A stretch of 64,000 nt of DNA from Halobellus rufus (GTDB lineage: Archaea > Halobacteriota > Halobacteria > Halobacteriales > Haloferacaceae). The stretch covers positions 62,001-126,000 of the forward strand of contig NZ_BBJO01000030.1 of NCBI RefSeq assembly GCF_000739575.1, read 5' to 3'. Positions 19,551-28,072 of this stretch are shown here, piece after piece (position 1 is the stretch's first letter; every line of letters begins with the position of its first letter). Made by a program: the position numbers and the translations under genes. The notes below the pieces were generated by a model, which had not been told where the DNA came from, searched no databases, and was given only the letters and a program-made list of their open reading frames with translations.

Positions 19551-19913
19551 ATGAGCACCGACGCATCCACGGCCGGGTCGACGCCCGAACGCCCCGTCGC
19601 CCTCGACGGCGAAGCCGATCTCGACGAGTTCGTCGCCGCGCACGACCGCGTCCTCGTGGAGTTCTACACCGAGGGCTGTGCGCTCTGTGCGAGCATCGAA
19701 CCGGTCATCGGGAACGTCGCCCGCGCGCACGAGGACCTCGCGGTGGCGACGATCAACCCCCGGGACGATCCACCCCTGATCGAGCGGTTCCAGATCACGA
19801 GCGCGCCGACGCTGCTGCTCTTCGAGAACGGCGAACTCGTCGGCCGGCTCGCCAGCGGCTTCCAGGGCGGCGACGCCATCGACGCGTTTCTCGATTCCCC
19901 CGACGGCGAATAA
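19551..19913 (+). CDS. Thioredoxin-fold protein
   Basis: 120 residues. The start is taken at 19551 (MSTDASTAGS), which follows a TATA-like AGTATATGG near 19520; the longer frame from 19446 is unconvincing. The thioredoxin fold shows VLVEFYTEGCALCASIEPVI with a CxxC pair (C-A-L-C), the cis-proline SAPTLLLFENGE, and the terminal glycine strand. The CALC dipeptide differs from the usual CGPC, which would change the redox potential. It is probably a thiol-disulfide oxidoreductase, with partner unknown. Confidence 0.88.
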   Translation: MSTDASTAGSTPERPVALDGEADLDEFVAAHDRVLVEFYTEGCALCASIEPVIGNVARAHEDLAVATINPRDDPPLIERFQITSAPTLLLFENGELVGRLASGFQGGDAIDAFLDSPDGE

Positions 19914-19934
19914 TCGGTTCTCGGGTTCCGGCTT

Positions 19935-20141
19935 CTACTCCTCCGCGTACACGAGCGTGCGTCGACACGCCGGACAGACGTACGGGACCGGCGTGAGAAT
20001 CTCGTCGGCTCGGACGCTGCTCAGAAATCCGTCGTCGTCTGCGGGCGAGACGATCGAGAGCGACCCGAGGGCGTCCGTTCCCTGTAGTTTCATCCGCTCT
20101 AACGGCTCGCTGCAGTCCGGACAGGTCTTTTCGGAGGACAT
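19935..20141 (-). CDS. Small zinc-ribbon protein
   Basis: 68 residues with two widely spaced CxxC pairs, CPDC near the N-terminus and CPAC near the C-terminus (VPYVCPACRRTLVYAEE). This is a four-cysteine zinc ribbon. Such small zinc finger proteins are frequent in haloarchaea, and most have no assigned function. It is convergent with the thioredoxin-fold gene, 21 bases away. Confidence 0.75.
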   Translation of the reverse strand: MSSEKTCPDCSEPLERMKLQGTDALGSLSIVSPADDDGFLSSVRADEILTPVPYVCPACRRTLVYAEE

Positions 20142-20227
20142 ACGCGGCGTACCGCGTCCGCGGTCAAAAACTCGATGCTCCGTCGGGAGTCCAGCGGGCC
20201 TCGACCTCCAGAGACCCCCTCACTGCG

Positions 20228-20947
20228 TCAGTCGGCCGTCGCCGTGATCGGGTCGCCGTCGACGACCGCGAGGAAGTTCTCGAACACCGCTTTCGCCGCC
20301 GCCGTCTCGGCGTGGCGCTCGGGCGTCGCCTCGGCCAGCACCGCGTCGACGCGCACGTCTGCGACGCCCTCCTCGCGCTTGCCCTCGACGACCGCGCGGA
20401 CCGTTTCGAGGTCGTACTCCGGGTGGAACTGCACGCCGAACGTCGGCCCCAGCGAGAACGCCTGACACGACGTCTCGTTGCCGGCGAGTTCGACCGCGCC
20501 GGGCGGGAGTTTGAGTACCTCGTCGGAGTGGGTCTCGAAGGCGACGAACTCGCCGGGCATCGAGGCGAAGAGCGGCGAGTCGTCGTACCGCTCGATTCGC
20601 TCGTAACCCAGTTCGTACTCGTCCATCGCGGCCACGCAGCCGCCCAGCGCCTGCGCGAGGAGCTGGTGACCCCAGCAGATGCCGAGCATCGGAACGCCGA
20701 GTTCGTGGAGGTCTCTGACCAGCTCTTCGAGGGTCTCCATCCACGCGTCGCGGTCGTACACGGACGTCTGCGAACCCGAGATGACCACGCCGTCGTAGCG
20801 CCACGACCCGTCGGCGCCGGGCCACTCGGGGAACTCGCTCTCGCTCACTTTGAACGCCGTCACGGTCGCGTCGAGTTCGCGGCGGACGTTGCGCTCGGCG
20901 GGGGTCTCGCCCACCGACGCGTCGAACAGGGCGATGTTGGTGCTCAT
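20228..20947 (-). CDS. Type 1 glutamine amidotransferase
   Basis: 239 residues with a class I GATase domain. The nucleophile cysteine is in MLGICWGHQLLAQALGG, and the catalytic His/Glu pair is in VQFHPEYDLET. There is no partner synthetase domain or adjacent ligase gene, so it belongs to the GMP-synthase-like stand-alone group that may act on small amines or gamma-glutamyl compounds. A possible TATA (revcomp AATATTAAAG) lies just upstream near 20975. Confidence 0.88.
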   Translation of the reverse strand: MSTNIALFDASVGETPAERNVRRELDATVTAFKVSESEFPEWPGADGSWRYDGVVISGSQTSVYDRDAWMETLEELVRDLHELGVPMLGICWGHQLLAQALGGCVAAMDEYELGYERIERYDDSPLFASMPGEFVAFETHSDEVLKLPPGAVELAGNETSCQAFSLGPTFGVQFHPEYDLETVRAVVEGKREEGVADVRVDAVLAEATPERHAETAAAKAVFENFLAVVDGDPITATAD

Positions 20948-21156
20948 ACGCGTCCGTACGTGGCCGTGACGCTTTAATATTGGTTAGAGTGTCCACGTTT
21001 GCGCACAACCGATAGTCGCGGCGACGACGGCGGGCACTGGTCGGCTGATGAACGCGCCGGCAGGAACGGAGAGGCCGCGGGACGGCAGTGCCGGCGAAGG
21101 GAGCAATCAGACGGAGGACGACGGGAGGGGGAGCGGCAGTCAGGTGGGGGAACGCG

Positions 21157-22128
21157 CTAGGAAGTCGTGACGGGCGCGTCGATGTACTCGTCGTTGACGA
21201 CCCACTCGTCCCCCTCTTTGACCATATATTCGCCGTAGTAAGGGACGCGGTTCGCGACCGTCTCGCGGAACGTCTCGCGGATCTCGTCTCTGGTCATCTC
21301 GCCCATCGAGCGCAGGTCGTCGTTGCGGTTGAGACAGCCCTTGAGATAGCCTTCGTGGGTCACGCGAACGCGGTGGCAGTTCGCGCAGAAGTGGGGATTC
21401 TCGACGGGGTCGACGATCTCGACCATCCCCTCGCCGACGTAGTACCGACGGCGGTTGTGCATGTCGCGGGTCTCGACGCGGTCGGCCTTCTCCTCGAGCC
21501 AGTTGTGAACCCGTTCGATGTCGATGTTCCACTCGGGGCGACCCGTCAGCTCGGGCATGTACTCGATGAGCTGGAGTTGGAGGCCGGGGTTCTCCGCCAC
21601 GTGGTCGACCATCCCCTCCACGTAGCCGGCGGTGTGTTCGAACACGACCATGTTCAGCTTCACCGGGTCGAGTCCGGCGTCGAGCGCGGCCTCGACGCCT
21701 TCGATCACCTTGTCGTACGCGCCCGATTGTGTGATCTCCGCGAACGCGTCGGGATCGAGCGCGTCCTGGGAGACGTTGACGCGTTCGAGCCCTGCCTCCT
21801 TGAGCGCCTCCGCGCGGCCCGGCAGGAACGTCCCGTTCGTCGTCAGCGAGACCTCCATCGAGTCGGGCGTCCGCTCGATGATCTCCTCTAAGTCCCCGCG
21901 CAACATCGGCTCGCCGCCGGTGAACTTCACCTTCCCCACCCCGAACTCCGAGACGACTTCGAGGAACCGCACGACCTCGTCGGCGGTCATCTCGTCGTCC
22001 TGGGCGTCCATCGGGCCGCGAGTGTCGCCGAGCCCCTCGTTGTGACAGTAGACGCAGTCGAAGTTGCATCGGTCCGTCAGAGAGACGCGAACGCCAGACA
22101 CCTCGCGCCCGAAGTCGTCTTCGAGCAT
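21157..22128 (-). CDS. moaA: GTP 3',8-cyclase MoaA (molybdopterin biosynthesis)
   Basis: 323 residues from ATG 22128 ([28 protein letters not shown]), preferred over upstream starts because the radical-SAM cluster motif CxxxCxxC then sits about 20 residues in. TGGEP marks the SAM-binding loop. The C-terminal FCANC and GCL cysteines bind the second 4Fe-4S cluster that holds GTP. The enzyme makes the first intermediate of molybdopterin. No other moa gene is adjacent, but a TOBE/Mop-type protein is encoded at 50903. Confidence 0.94.
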   Translation of the reverse strand: MLEDDFGREVSGVRVSLTDRCNFDCVYCHNEGLGDTRGPMDAQDDEMTADEVVRFLEVVSEFGVGKVKFTGGEPMLRGDLEEIIERTPDSMEVSLTTNGTFLPGRAEALKEAGLERVNVSQDALDPDAFAEITQSGAYDKVIEGVEAALDAGLDPVKLNMVVFEHTAGYVEGMVDHVAENPGLQLQLIEYMPELTGRPEWNIDIERVHNWLEEKADRVETRDMHNRRRYYVGEGMVEIVDPVENPHFCANCHRVRVTHEGYLKGCLNRNDDLRSMGEMTRDEIRETFRETVANRVPYYGEYMVKEGDEWVVNDEYIDAPVTTS

Positions 22129-22279
22129 TATGCGAGACTTCGTGGGGACGCAGATAAATTCGCCGTCGTTTCGGGCGTGTGTGTAACCGTTTGCCATTAC
22201 GTCGCCGCCGAGTCGGAACCGCTGGGAAAGCGGAACCCCGTTCAAAACCCTTATCGGCCGTACTCACCGACCACCGGGT

Positions 22280-23431
22280 ATGAACGAGGAAGCCGTCCGC
22301 GAGCGCCTCCGGTCGGTGTCTGATCCCGACCTCGGCGACGACATCGTCTCGTTGGGGCTCGTCAACGCCATCGACGTCGACGAGGGGGCCGAGCGGGTCC
22401 GCATCTCGCTCGCGCTCGGCGCGCCGTACTCACCGAACGAAAGCGCAATCGCCGGCGACGTTCGAGACGCGCTGGCCGACACGGGCTACGACGTCGACCT
22501 CACCGCGCGCATCCCCTCCGAGGTCTCGCCCGACGAGGACGTCCTGCCGGGCGTCGAGAACGTGATCGCCGTCGCGAGCGGGAAGGGCGGCGTGGGGAAG
22601 TCGACGGTCGCCGTCAACCTCGCGGCGGGGCTCTCGAAGCTCGGCGCGCGCGTCGGTCTGTTCGACGCCGACGTGTACGGGCCGAACGTCCCGCGGATGG
22701 TCGCCGCCGAGGAGGCCCCGCAGGCGACGGGCGAGCAGACGATCGTCCCGCCCGAGAAGTACGGGATGAAGCTGATGTCGATGGCCTTCCTCGTCGGCGA
22801 GGACGACCCGGTCATCTGGCGCGGCCCGATGGTGCATCAGCTGCTCACCCAACTCGTCGAGGACGTCGAGTGGGGCGACCTCGACTACCTGGTCCTCGAC
22901 CTGCCGCCGGGGACCGGCGACACGCAGTTGACCGTCCTGCAGACGCTGCCGCTCACGGGCGCGGTGATCGTCACGACGCCGCAGGACGTCGCGATCGACG
23001 ACGCCCGGAAGGGACTGGAGATGTTCGGCAAACACGAGACGAACGTCCTCGGCATCGTCGAGAACATGTCGTCGTTCCGGTGTCCCGACTGCGGCTCCGC
23101 GCACGACATCTTCGGGGCCGGCGGCGGCGAGGCGTTCGCCGCCGACAACGACCTCCCGTTCCTCGGATCGCTCCCGCTCGATCCCTCGGTCCGAACCGGC
23201 GGCGACGGGGGCGAACCGGTCGTCCTCGACGAGGGCGAGACCGCCGACGCGTTCCGCGTGATGACCGAGAACGTCGCGGATATGACGGGCGTGGTCCGCC
23301 GGCGCGAGGCGTCGGAGCGGTCCGGATCGCAGGGGTCCTCCGCGGCGGGCGCGTCGCCGTCGGAGCGGTCCGGATCGCAGGGGTCCTCCGCGGCGGGCGC
23401 GTCGCCGTCGGAGCCGTCCCCCGGGGAGTGA
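22280..23431 (+). CDS. Mrp/NBP35 family Fe-S carrier ATPase
   Basis: 383 residues. The N-terminal MIP18/DUF59 domain spans about residues 1-85, and then the deviant Walker A GKGGVGKST begins about residue 100. LDLPPGTGD and a CxxC pair (RCPDCG) that can bridge a cluster in a dimer follow. Family members deliver 4Fe-4S clusters to apoproteins. The last ~35 residues are a low-complexity tail made by an exact 48-base tandem repeat. The ATG at 22280 follows a TATA-like ACCCTTATCGG at about 22248. The UDG gene follows closely. Confidence 0.92.
   Translation: MNEEAVRERLRSVSDPDLGDDIVSLGLVNAIDVDEGAERVRISLALGAPYSPNESAIAGDVRDALADTGYDVDLTARIPSEVSPDEDVLPGVENVIAVASGKGGVGKSTVAVNLAAGLSKLGARVGLFDADVYGPNVPRMVAAEEAPQATGEQTIVPPEKYGMKLMSMAFLVGEDDPVIWRGPMVHQLLTQLVEDVEWGDLDYLVLDLPPGTGDTQLTVLQTLPLTGAVIVTTPQDVAIDDARKGLEMFGKHETNVLGIVENMSSFRCPDCGSAHDIFGAGGGEAFAADNDLPFLGSLPLDPSVRTGGDGGEPVVLDEGETADAFRVMTENVADMTGVVRRREASERSGSQGSSAAGASPSERSGSQGSSAAGASPSEPSPGE
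23311..23406 (+). repeat. 48-base exact tandem duplication in mrp tail
   Basis: Two perfect 48-base units (23311-23358 and 23359-23406) and the first 8 bases of a third. Each encodes SERSGSQGSSAAGASP. The unit length keeps the frame. Exactness at the DNA level implies a recent duplication or ongoing slippage. Confidence 0.9.
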
Positions 23432-23439
23432 ACGTCGCG

Positions 23440-24075
23440 ATGGACGCCGAACAGGACTCGCTCTCGAATCCGTTCAGTATGGACGCCTCGTGTACGAACT
23501 GCGAGGGCCTCTGCGACGTCAGAACGAACGTCGTCCACGGCTACGGCGACGTCGGCGGCGAGTTCCTCTTCGTCGCGGAGCGGCCGCACGCGGGGGCCGA
23601 CCGGACCGGCGTCCCCTTCACCGGCGACGACGCGGGCGAGCGGCTCCAGTCGATTCTCGGCGAACTCGGCTTCGCGCGCTCGGTGCCGGACGCCGACGAG
23701 CCAGACCTCCAGAACGTCTTTCTCACCTACCTCACGCGCTGTCGACACCCCGACCGCCGGCCGACCGACGACGAGATCCGGACCTGCGAGCCCTACCTGA
23801 ACGCCGAGATCCGGATGATCAACCCCGAGATCATCGTCCCGATCGGCCAGCGCACGCTGGACGCACTCGCGACGGACTACACGACGAACCGCCCCGGCGA
23901 CGTCGACGTCGCGGAGGCGCACGCGACGACGATCCGCGGCCGCGGGTTCGAGCTCGTTCCGATGGTCGAACTGGAGCGCCAGACCGACGAGCAGACGGCC
24001 GCGTTCGTCGAGCACCTCCGCGAGAACGTCTTCGCGCGGGATTACCGGCAGACGAAGGGCCGTCGCGGCCGATAG
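23440..24075 (+). CDS. Uracil-DNA glycosylase superfamily protein
   Basis: 211 residues from ATG 23440; an overlapping GTG at 23428 (GTGA with the mrp stop) is an alternative start. It has an N-terminal cysteine set CTNCEGLC resembling the Fe-S site of family 4/5 UDGs, the uracil-pocket region (FVAERPHAGADRTGVPFTGDDAGERL), and NPEIIVPIGQRTLDAL, the conserved helix of the superfamily. The canonical GEAPG is changed to AERPHAG. It probably removes deaminated bases from DNA, though specificity is uncertain. The pairing with an Fe-S carrier gene is suggestive. Confidence 0.82.
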   Translation: MDAEQDSLSNPFSMDASCTNCEGLCDVRTNVVHGYGDVGGEFLFVAERPHAGADRTGVPFTGDDAGERLQSILGELGFARSVPDADEPDLQNVFLTYLTRCRHPDRRPTDDEIRTCEPYLNAEIRMINPEIIVPIGQRTLDALATDYTTNRPGDVDVAEAHATTIRGRGFELVPMVELERQTDEQTAAFVEHLRENVFARDYRQTKGRRGR

Positions 24076-24147
24076 CCGCGTTACTCGAGCGTTCATCCGG
24101 AGAACGAGAAACGTCGGGTTCAAGAGCGACGGACGCCGAGAACGGGT

Positions 24148-24909
24148 ATGACAGTCGTCGCCGTTCTGGCCGATCCGCCGCGTCCGGGTCACGCGCTCTC
24201 GCGACTCGCGGAGACGAGTCCGCTCTCGGAGTCGGAGGCCGCCGACCTCGCCGAGGCGATGCTCGGTGACACCCTCCGCGCCGTCGAGCGCTCGGGCGGG
24301 GAACTGCTCGTGAACTACTGCCCGGACGACCTCCTTCCCGATCCGGCGGTCGACCCCGACGAGTCCGCCGAGGACGCGCTGCACCGAATCGCCGAGGACG
24401 CGCTCGAATCGCCCGAGGAGGCCCGATTCGAGGTGCAGGTCGGCTCGTCGCTCTCCGCGCGGGCTGGGAACACGGTCACGCACCTCCTGCGCGATGAGGG
24501 CGTTCAGTCCGCCGCGGTGCTCCGCGGCGACGCGCCGTTCGTCCTCCGCTCGACGATCGACTCGGCGGCGATGAAACTCCGGACGAACGACGTCGTCCTC
24601 GGCCCATCGACGGACGGCCGCGTCTACTTCGCGGGCTTCAAAACCGCGCTCGACTTCGACGGCGCGTTCGTCGCCCCCGAACTGGAGACGCTCGTCGACT
24701 GCGCGAACGACGCCGACGCCGACGTGGGGTTCCTCCCGATGCAGCCGACCGTCCGGACGGGCGCGGACCTCGCGACGCTCGTGTCGACGATCCGCTCGCG
24801 CTGGCAGGCCGGGCGGGTCGTCCCCGAGCGCACGGCGGAGTTCGTCGTCGACAACGGCCTGACCGTCGTCGGCGACGCCGCCGACGAACTGCGAGTGGTC
24901 AGAGACTAG
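24148..24909 (+). CDS. DUF2064-like nucleotidyl/glycosyltransferase-fold protein
   Basis: 253 residues. The N-terminus MTVVAVLADPPRPGHALSRLAE and the central AAVLRGDAPFVLRSTIDSA resemble DUF2064, a GT-A fold family related to MobA/CofC nucleotidyltransferases. The late segment DVGFLPMQPTVRTGADLATLVSTIRSR matches the end of that fold. No metal-binding DxD motif is clear, so activity is uncertain. It is monocistronic, 54 bases before tRNA-Ser. Confidence 0.65.
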   Translation: MTVVAVLADPPRPGHALSRLAETSPLSESEAADLAEAMLGDTLRAVERSGGELLVNYCPDDLLPDPAVDPDESAEDALHRIAEDALESPEEARFEVQVGSSLSARAGNTVTHLLRDEGVQSAAVLRGDAPFVLRSTIDSAAMKLRTNDVVLGPSTDGRVYFAGFKTALDFDGAFVAPELETLVDCANDADADVGFLPMQPTVRTGADLATLVSTIRSRWQAGRVVPERTAEFVVDNGLTVVGDAADELRVVRD

Positions 24910-24963
24910 GGTTTCGTCTGCGACCGACAACTCTTAGACGCGCGGTCGGAAAGTACCGCACGC

Positions 24964-25046
24964 GGTGGGATGGCAGAGCGGCCTATTGCGCCTGCCTTGA
25001 AAGCAGGTACCTCACGGATTCCTGGGTTCAAATCCCAGTCCCACCG
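24964..25046 (+). tRNA. tRNA-Ser (anticodon TGA)
   Basis: 83 bases, class II. The acceptor GGTGGGA/TCCCACC is followed by discriminator G. The anticodon stem CCTGC/GCAGG with loop CTTGAAA gives anticodon TGA (reads UCA). The T arm is CTGGG-TTCAAAT-CCCAG. Two further copies of its 3' end follow at 25148 and 25281. Confidence 0.95.
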
Positions 25047-25147
25047 CATCAACTGCGCGAGCGACAGCGAGCGCGATTGTCGGTATGCTGGGATTGAATC
25101 CTGCCAGTCGCAGCGCGCGAACGGAGTGAGCGCGACCGTCTGGCTCC

Positions 25148-25172
25148 GGTTCAAATCCCAGTCCCACCGCAT
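25148..25172 (+). repeat. Second copy of tRNA-Ser 3' end (exact, 25 bases)
   Basis: Identical to 25025-25049, covering the T loop, the T stem 3' side, the acceptor 3' strand, the discriminator and CAT. It has no matching 5' half, so it cannot be a tRNA. It is a candidate attachment-site remnant. Confidence 0.85.
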
Positions 25173-25280
25173 TTTGCGAGGCTCACTCGCGCCGCAGCTA
25201 CGTCTGCGGCGCATACGTGAACGACTAAATCGGAGACGGATGGGGTTTGAGCAGCGAGCAAATCGCTGATTTGCGAGTGA

Positions 25281-25304
25281 GTTCAGATCCCAGTCCCACC
25301 GCAT
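25281..25304 (+). repeat. Third copy of tRNA-Ser 3' end (one mismatch)
   Basis: 24 bases matching 25026-25049 with one A-to-G change in the T loop. Spacing between successive copies is 123 and 132 bases. Copies two and three are both followed by a T run (CATTTT), unlike the functional gene. Confidence 0.85.
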
Positions 25305-25397
25305 TTTTGTGGGTGGGTTCAACCCCGACCCCGGCCTTCTGGTGACGTTCCTCGACAGATGCGTAACGGCTTTGCCGTGGCCTCCCAACACGCGGGT

Positions 25398-25718
25398 ATG
25401 GACTGGCCACACGACCCCGACGGCGAGGAGGGTTCGGAAGGTAGACGCAAGTACGGCCACGCCGTGATCGCGAAGAAGGTCGACGAGAGCGAGGACTTCC
25501 CGCTCTCTCGAGACGAGTTCGTCGAGGAGTACGGAGACGACCCGATCCGACTCGACTACGAGCGCGTCGTCCCGCTCCGAGAGATCTTCGAGAACGTCGA
25601 GGAATCGGAGTTCGAGGACTTCGTCGCGATGCACAAGGCGGTCGGCCGCGCGATGCGCGAGAACGACCAGTGGTTCTACGAGGGAGCCGAGCAGTTCGTC
25701 GACGCCAACGAAGCGTAG
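25398..25718 (+). CDS. Small conserved acidic protein (DUF5785-like)
   Basis: 106 residues from ATG 25398 (MDWPHDPDGEEGSEGRRKYGHAVIAKKVD), preferred to the in-frame ATG at 25359, which adds 13 unconvincing residues. It is soluble and acidic, with charged helices (FVEEYGDDPIRLDYERVVPL; VAMHKAVGRAMRENDQWFYEGAEQFV). It resembles a haloarchaea-specific family of unknown function; the family name is from memory and not certain. It is convergent with the APC permease gene, 31 bases apart. Confidence 0.75.
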   Translation: MDWPHDPDGEEGSEGRRKYGHAVIAKKVDESEDFPLSRDEFVEEYGDDPIRLDYERVVPLREIFENVEESEFEDFVAMHKAVGRAMRENDQWFYEGAEQFVDANEA

Positions 25719-25749
25719 AAGGGCCGCCTCAGCCGTCTTCTTTCGATGA

Positions 25750-28005
25750 CTACCGACTGTCGCCGAGCAGTCGCTCCCACAGCGACCGCTTGCGCTTCTT
25801 CTCGGCGAGCAGCACCGAGCACTCGACGTCCTCGATGACGTCGAGGACGAGCGTGCCGCGGACGAGCCGCGAGAGCAGGCCGCGCTCGGTCGCGCCGACG
25901 ATCAGCATCGACGCGTCGGCCGCGTGCCGCTCGATCGCTTCCTCGACGTCGCCGGTCTCGACGATCAGCTCCGCGTCCGGCAGTCCGTTCTCGGACGCCC
26001 ACTCGTCGAGGAAGGCCCGGCCGGACTCCTCGTCGTCGGAGACGTGCAGGAGCGAGACGCGGGCGTCGTACTCCGCCGAGAGCGCGCTGGCGATCGCCGC
26101 GGACAGCTCCGAGTCCGGCCCGCCGGCCGTCGGGAGCAGGATCTCCGAGGGGTCGAACCCGCGGTCCTTCATCACGAGGAAGTCACACGGCAGCGACGAC
26201 GCGAGTTCGTCGACGGCGCTCTCGGCGCGGCCCGGGGACCCGTGGGGGTCCGGTCCCCAGCCCATCACCGTCAGGTCGGCGTCGTAGGTGGTCGCGGCGT
26301 CGAAGATGCCCTCGAAGCTCTGGTGTGACAGCACCGTGTGCGTCTCCACCGGGACGTCGAACGCCGTCGCGTCCTCGCGAGCGCTGTCGAGGAGCGAGCG
26401 CGACGCGGAGAGGTCCATCTTCTCCCGAGCCGATTCGAGTGCCGTCTGATCGGGGACCGTCTCGATGTGGACCGCGACGAGCGTGCCGTTCCGCTGCTTG
26501 GCGATCGCGCCGCCGAGCGTGATGAGGTCGGTCTGGTGCTCGGGGTTCGCAAGCGGGACCAGCACGCGGTAGTCGCCGCCGTCGGGCTGGACGGACGTCG
26601 CCGCCGAGACGGCGGCGTCGGGCAGTTCCTCGGAGCGGTGCAGGATGTACTTGCCGAGGATGCCCTGCTTCGTCGCCCGACTCCGGGCGTAGAGCAGGTA
26701 CCAGACGATGGCGGCCAGCGCGATCCCGAACGACAGCAGGCGCGCGTCGGGTTCGACGTACGCCAAGAGCGCGAAGGAGAGCACGGTTCCCAGTATCGGC
26801 AGCAGCGGGAACAGCGGGACCGTGAAGTCGGGCTGGTAGTCCTCGGGGTTCACGTACCGCATCGCGATGAGCGCGATGTTCAACAGCCCGTAGATGATCA
26901 GGTGCAGCCCCGAGGCGGCCCCCGAGAGCAGCGCGATGTCGCCCGCGACGATGAAAAGCAGGATGAGCCCGCCCGTGATGGCGATCGATCGGTACGGCGT
27001 GCCGAAGCGCGGGTGGATCTCGTTCAGCGCGGGCGTGACGATCCGGTCGCGTCCCATCGCGAAGTTGATCCGCGAGGAGGCGAGGATCGACGCGTTGGCG
27101 CTTGAGGCTGTCGCGAGGAGGCCGCCGAACAGCAGCGCACCGCCCATCAGCGCGCCCTGAATCTGCCGGCCGACCTCGACGACCGCGATCGGCTGTGTCT
27201 CACCGGGCGCGACGTCGGTGACGAGGTCGGCGATGAACCCCTGCGGGACGGCCGCGCTCATCACGACGAGCACCAGCGCGTAGATCACCGTCACGAGGAC
27301 GACGCTGCCGATCACCGCTCGCGGGAGATTCTTCCCCGGATCTTTGATCTCCTCGGCGACGCTCGTGATCTGCACGAACCCGAGGTACGAGACGAAGATG
27401 AACCCGGTCGTTCCGAGCGTCTCGCCGACCGTGCTGGGTGCCGGGAGGTTCGCGGGGTCCGCGCGGAACGTCCCGAGGAGCGTGAACACCGCGAGGATGG
27501 CGACCAAGAGCACCACGATGATGTTCTGGAGTCGCCCGGTCTCTTTCGCCCCCACGTAGTTGATCAGCACGAAGAACGCGCCGCCGACGAGCGCCGCGAT
27601 CGTCACCACGTCGAGCCCGACCGGTCCGACGCCGACCGTTCCGCTGACGTCGAAGATCCGCGAGATGTACCGGCCGAACCCGACCATGTAGAACGCGCTG
27701 GCGAACGCGAGCCCGAGCCAGTTGGCCCATCCGGCGACCGAGCCGAGTAGCGGCCCGAGCGCGTGGTTGACGTAGTAGTACGCCCCGCCGGATCGGGGCA
27801 TCGCCGTGCCGAGTTCGCTGGCCGAGAGCGCGGTGAATATTGCGATGACGCCACCGAGGACGAAGGCGATCGAGGCGAAGGAACCGGCCCGGAGAATCGC
27901 GTCGCCGGGGAGCACGAAGATCCCCGCGCCGATCATCGTCCCGACGCCGATGGTCAGCGCCGCGAGTGGACCCAGGTCCTTCGCGAGTTCCTCATCGCCG
28001 CTCAC
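25750..28005 (-). CDS. APC-family amino acid permease with two Usp domains
   Basis: 751 residues. Residues 1-430 form an APC-superfamily transporter of about 12 membrane segments (GPLAALTIGVGTMIGAGIFVLPG at TM1, the unwound-helix substrate site). Residues about 450-750 hold two universal stress protein domains: the first begins YRVLVPLANPEHQ and ends TVMGWGPDPHGS; the second begins EILLPTAGGP and ends LIVGATERGLLSRLVRGTL, an ATP-binding GxxGx9G-like region. It starts with GTG 28005. A stand-alone Usp gene lies directly upstream on the same strand. The Usp part may gate transport in response to nucleotides. Confidence 0.92.
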   Translation of the reverse strand: MSGDEELAKDLGPLAALTIGVGTMIGAGIFVLPGDAILRAGSFASIAFVLGGVIAIFTALSASELGTAMPRSGGAYYYVNHALGPLLGSVAGWANWLGLAFASAFYMVGFGRYISRIFDVSGTVGVGPVGLDVVTIAALVGGAFFVLINYVGAKETGRLQNIIVVLLVAILAVFTLLGTFRADPANLPAPSTVGETLGTTGFIFVSYLGFVQITSVAEEIKDPGKNLPRAVIGSVVLVTVIYALVLVVMSAAVPQGFIADLVTDVAPGETQPIAVVEVGRQIQGALMGGALLFGGLLATASSANASILASSRINFAMGRDRIVTPALNEIHPRFGTPYRSIAITGGLILLFIVAGDIALLSGAASGLHLIIYGLLNIALIAMRYVNPEDYQPDFTVPLFPLLPILGTVLSFALLAYVEPDARLLSFGIALAAIVWYLLYARSRATKQGILGKYILHRSEELPDAAVSAATSVQPDGGDYRVLVPLANPEHQTDLITLGGAIAKQRNGTLVAVHIETVPDQTALESAREKMDLSASRSLLDSAREDATAFDVPVETHTVLSHQSFEGIFDAATTYDADLTVMGWGPDPHGSPGRAESAVDELASSLPCDFLVMKDRGFDPSEILLPTAGGPDSELSAAIASALSAEYDARVSLLHVSDDEESGRAFLDEWASENGLPDAELIVETGDVEEAIERHAADASMLIVGATERGLLSRLVRGTLVLDVIEDVECSVLLAEKKRKRSLWERLLGDSR

Positions 28006-28072
28006 GCGTCGTCACCTCCGTGTTGTCGGAACGTGGGCGGGGATGAGTAATCGCCGCTCACGCGTCGTCACC
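27994..28072 (-). repeat. 23-base direct repeat duplicating the usp/permease junction
   Basis: The same 23 bases occur at 27994-28016 and 28050-28072. On the minus strand each copy contains GCGTGAGCGG. In one copy the TGA is the usp stop; in the other the GTG is the permease start. An ancestral GTGA overlap therefore seems to have been split by a 56-base-period duplication. Confidence 0.8.

Larger units (their letters stand above)
25047..25397. other. tRNA-Ser 3'-end repeat array, no gene
   Basis: 351 bases without a credible gene. It contains two extra copies of the tRNA-Ser 3' end. The spacer before the second holds a perfect 9-base inverted repeat (arms 25189-25197 and 25204-25212) and a 7-base one (25258-25264 and 25268-25274). 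Translation of the minus strand gives MRWDWDLN three times, which is an artefact of the repeated tRNA sequence. Confidence 0.7.

Noticed and set aside
22885..24930. 681-residue antisense frame over mrp, UDG and DUF2064 genes
   Set aside because: It is the complement of three clearly conserved genes and has no domain of its own.
25088..25112. A fourth, degenerate copy of the tRNA-Ser 3' end
   Set aside because: Only loose similarity to the T arm; pairing is not preserved and the match could be chance.
25025..25304. CRISPR array
   Set aside because: Only three units, and they equal the tRNA 3' end; spacing (about 100 bases between units) is wrong for CRISPR and no cas gene is near.
24906..25634. 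Minus-strand frame with three MRWDWDLN repeats
   Set aside because: The repeats are translations of the tRNA-Ser 3' end copies, and the frame overlaps a tRNA and a real gene.
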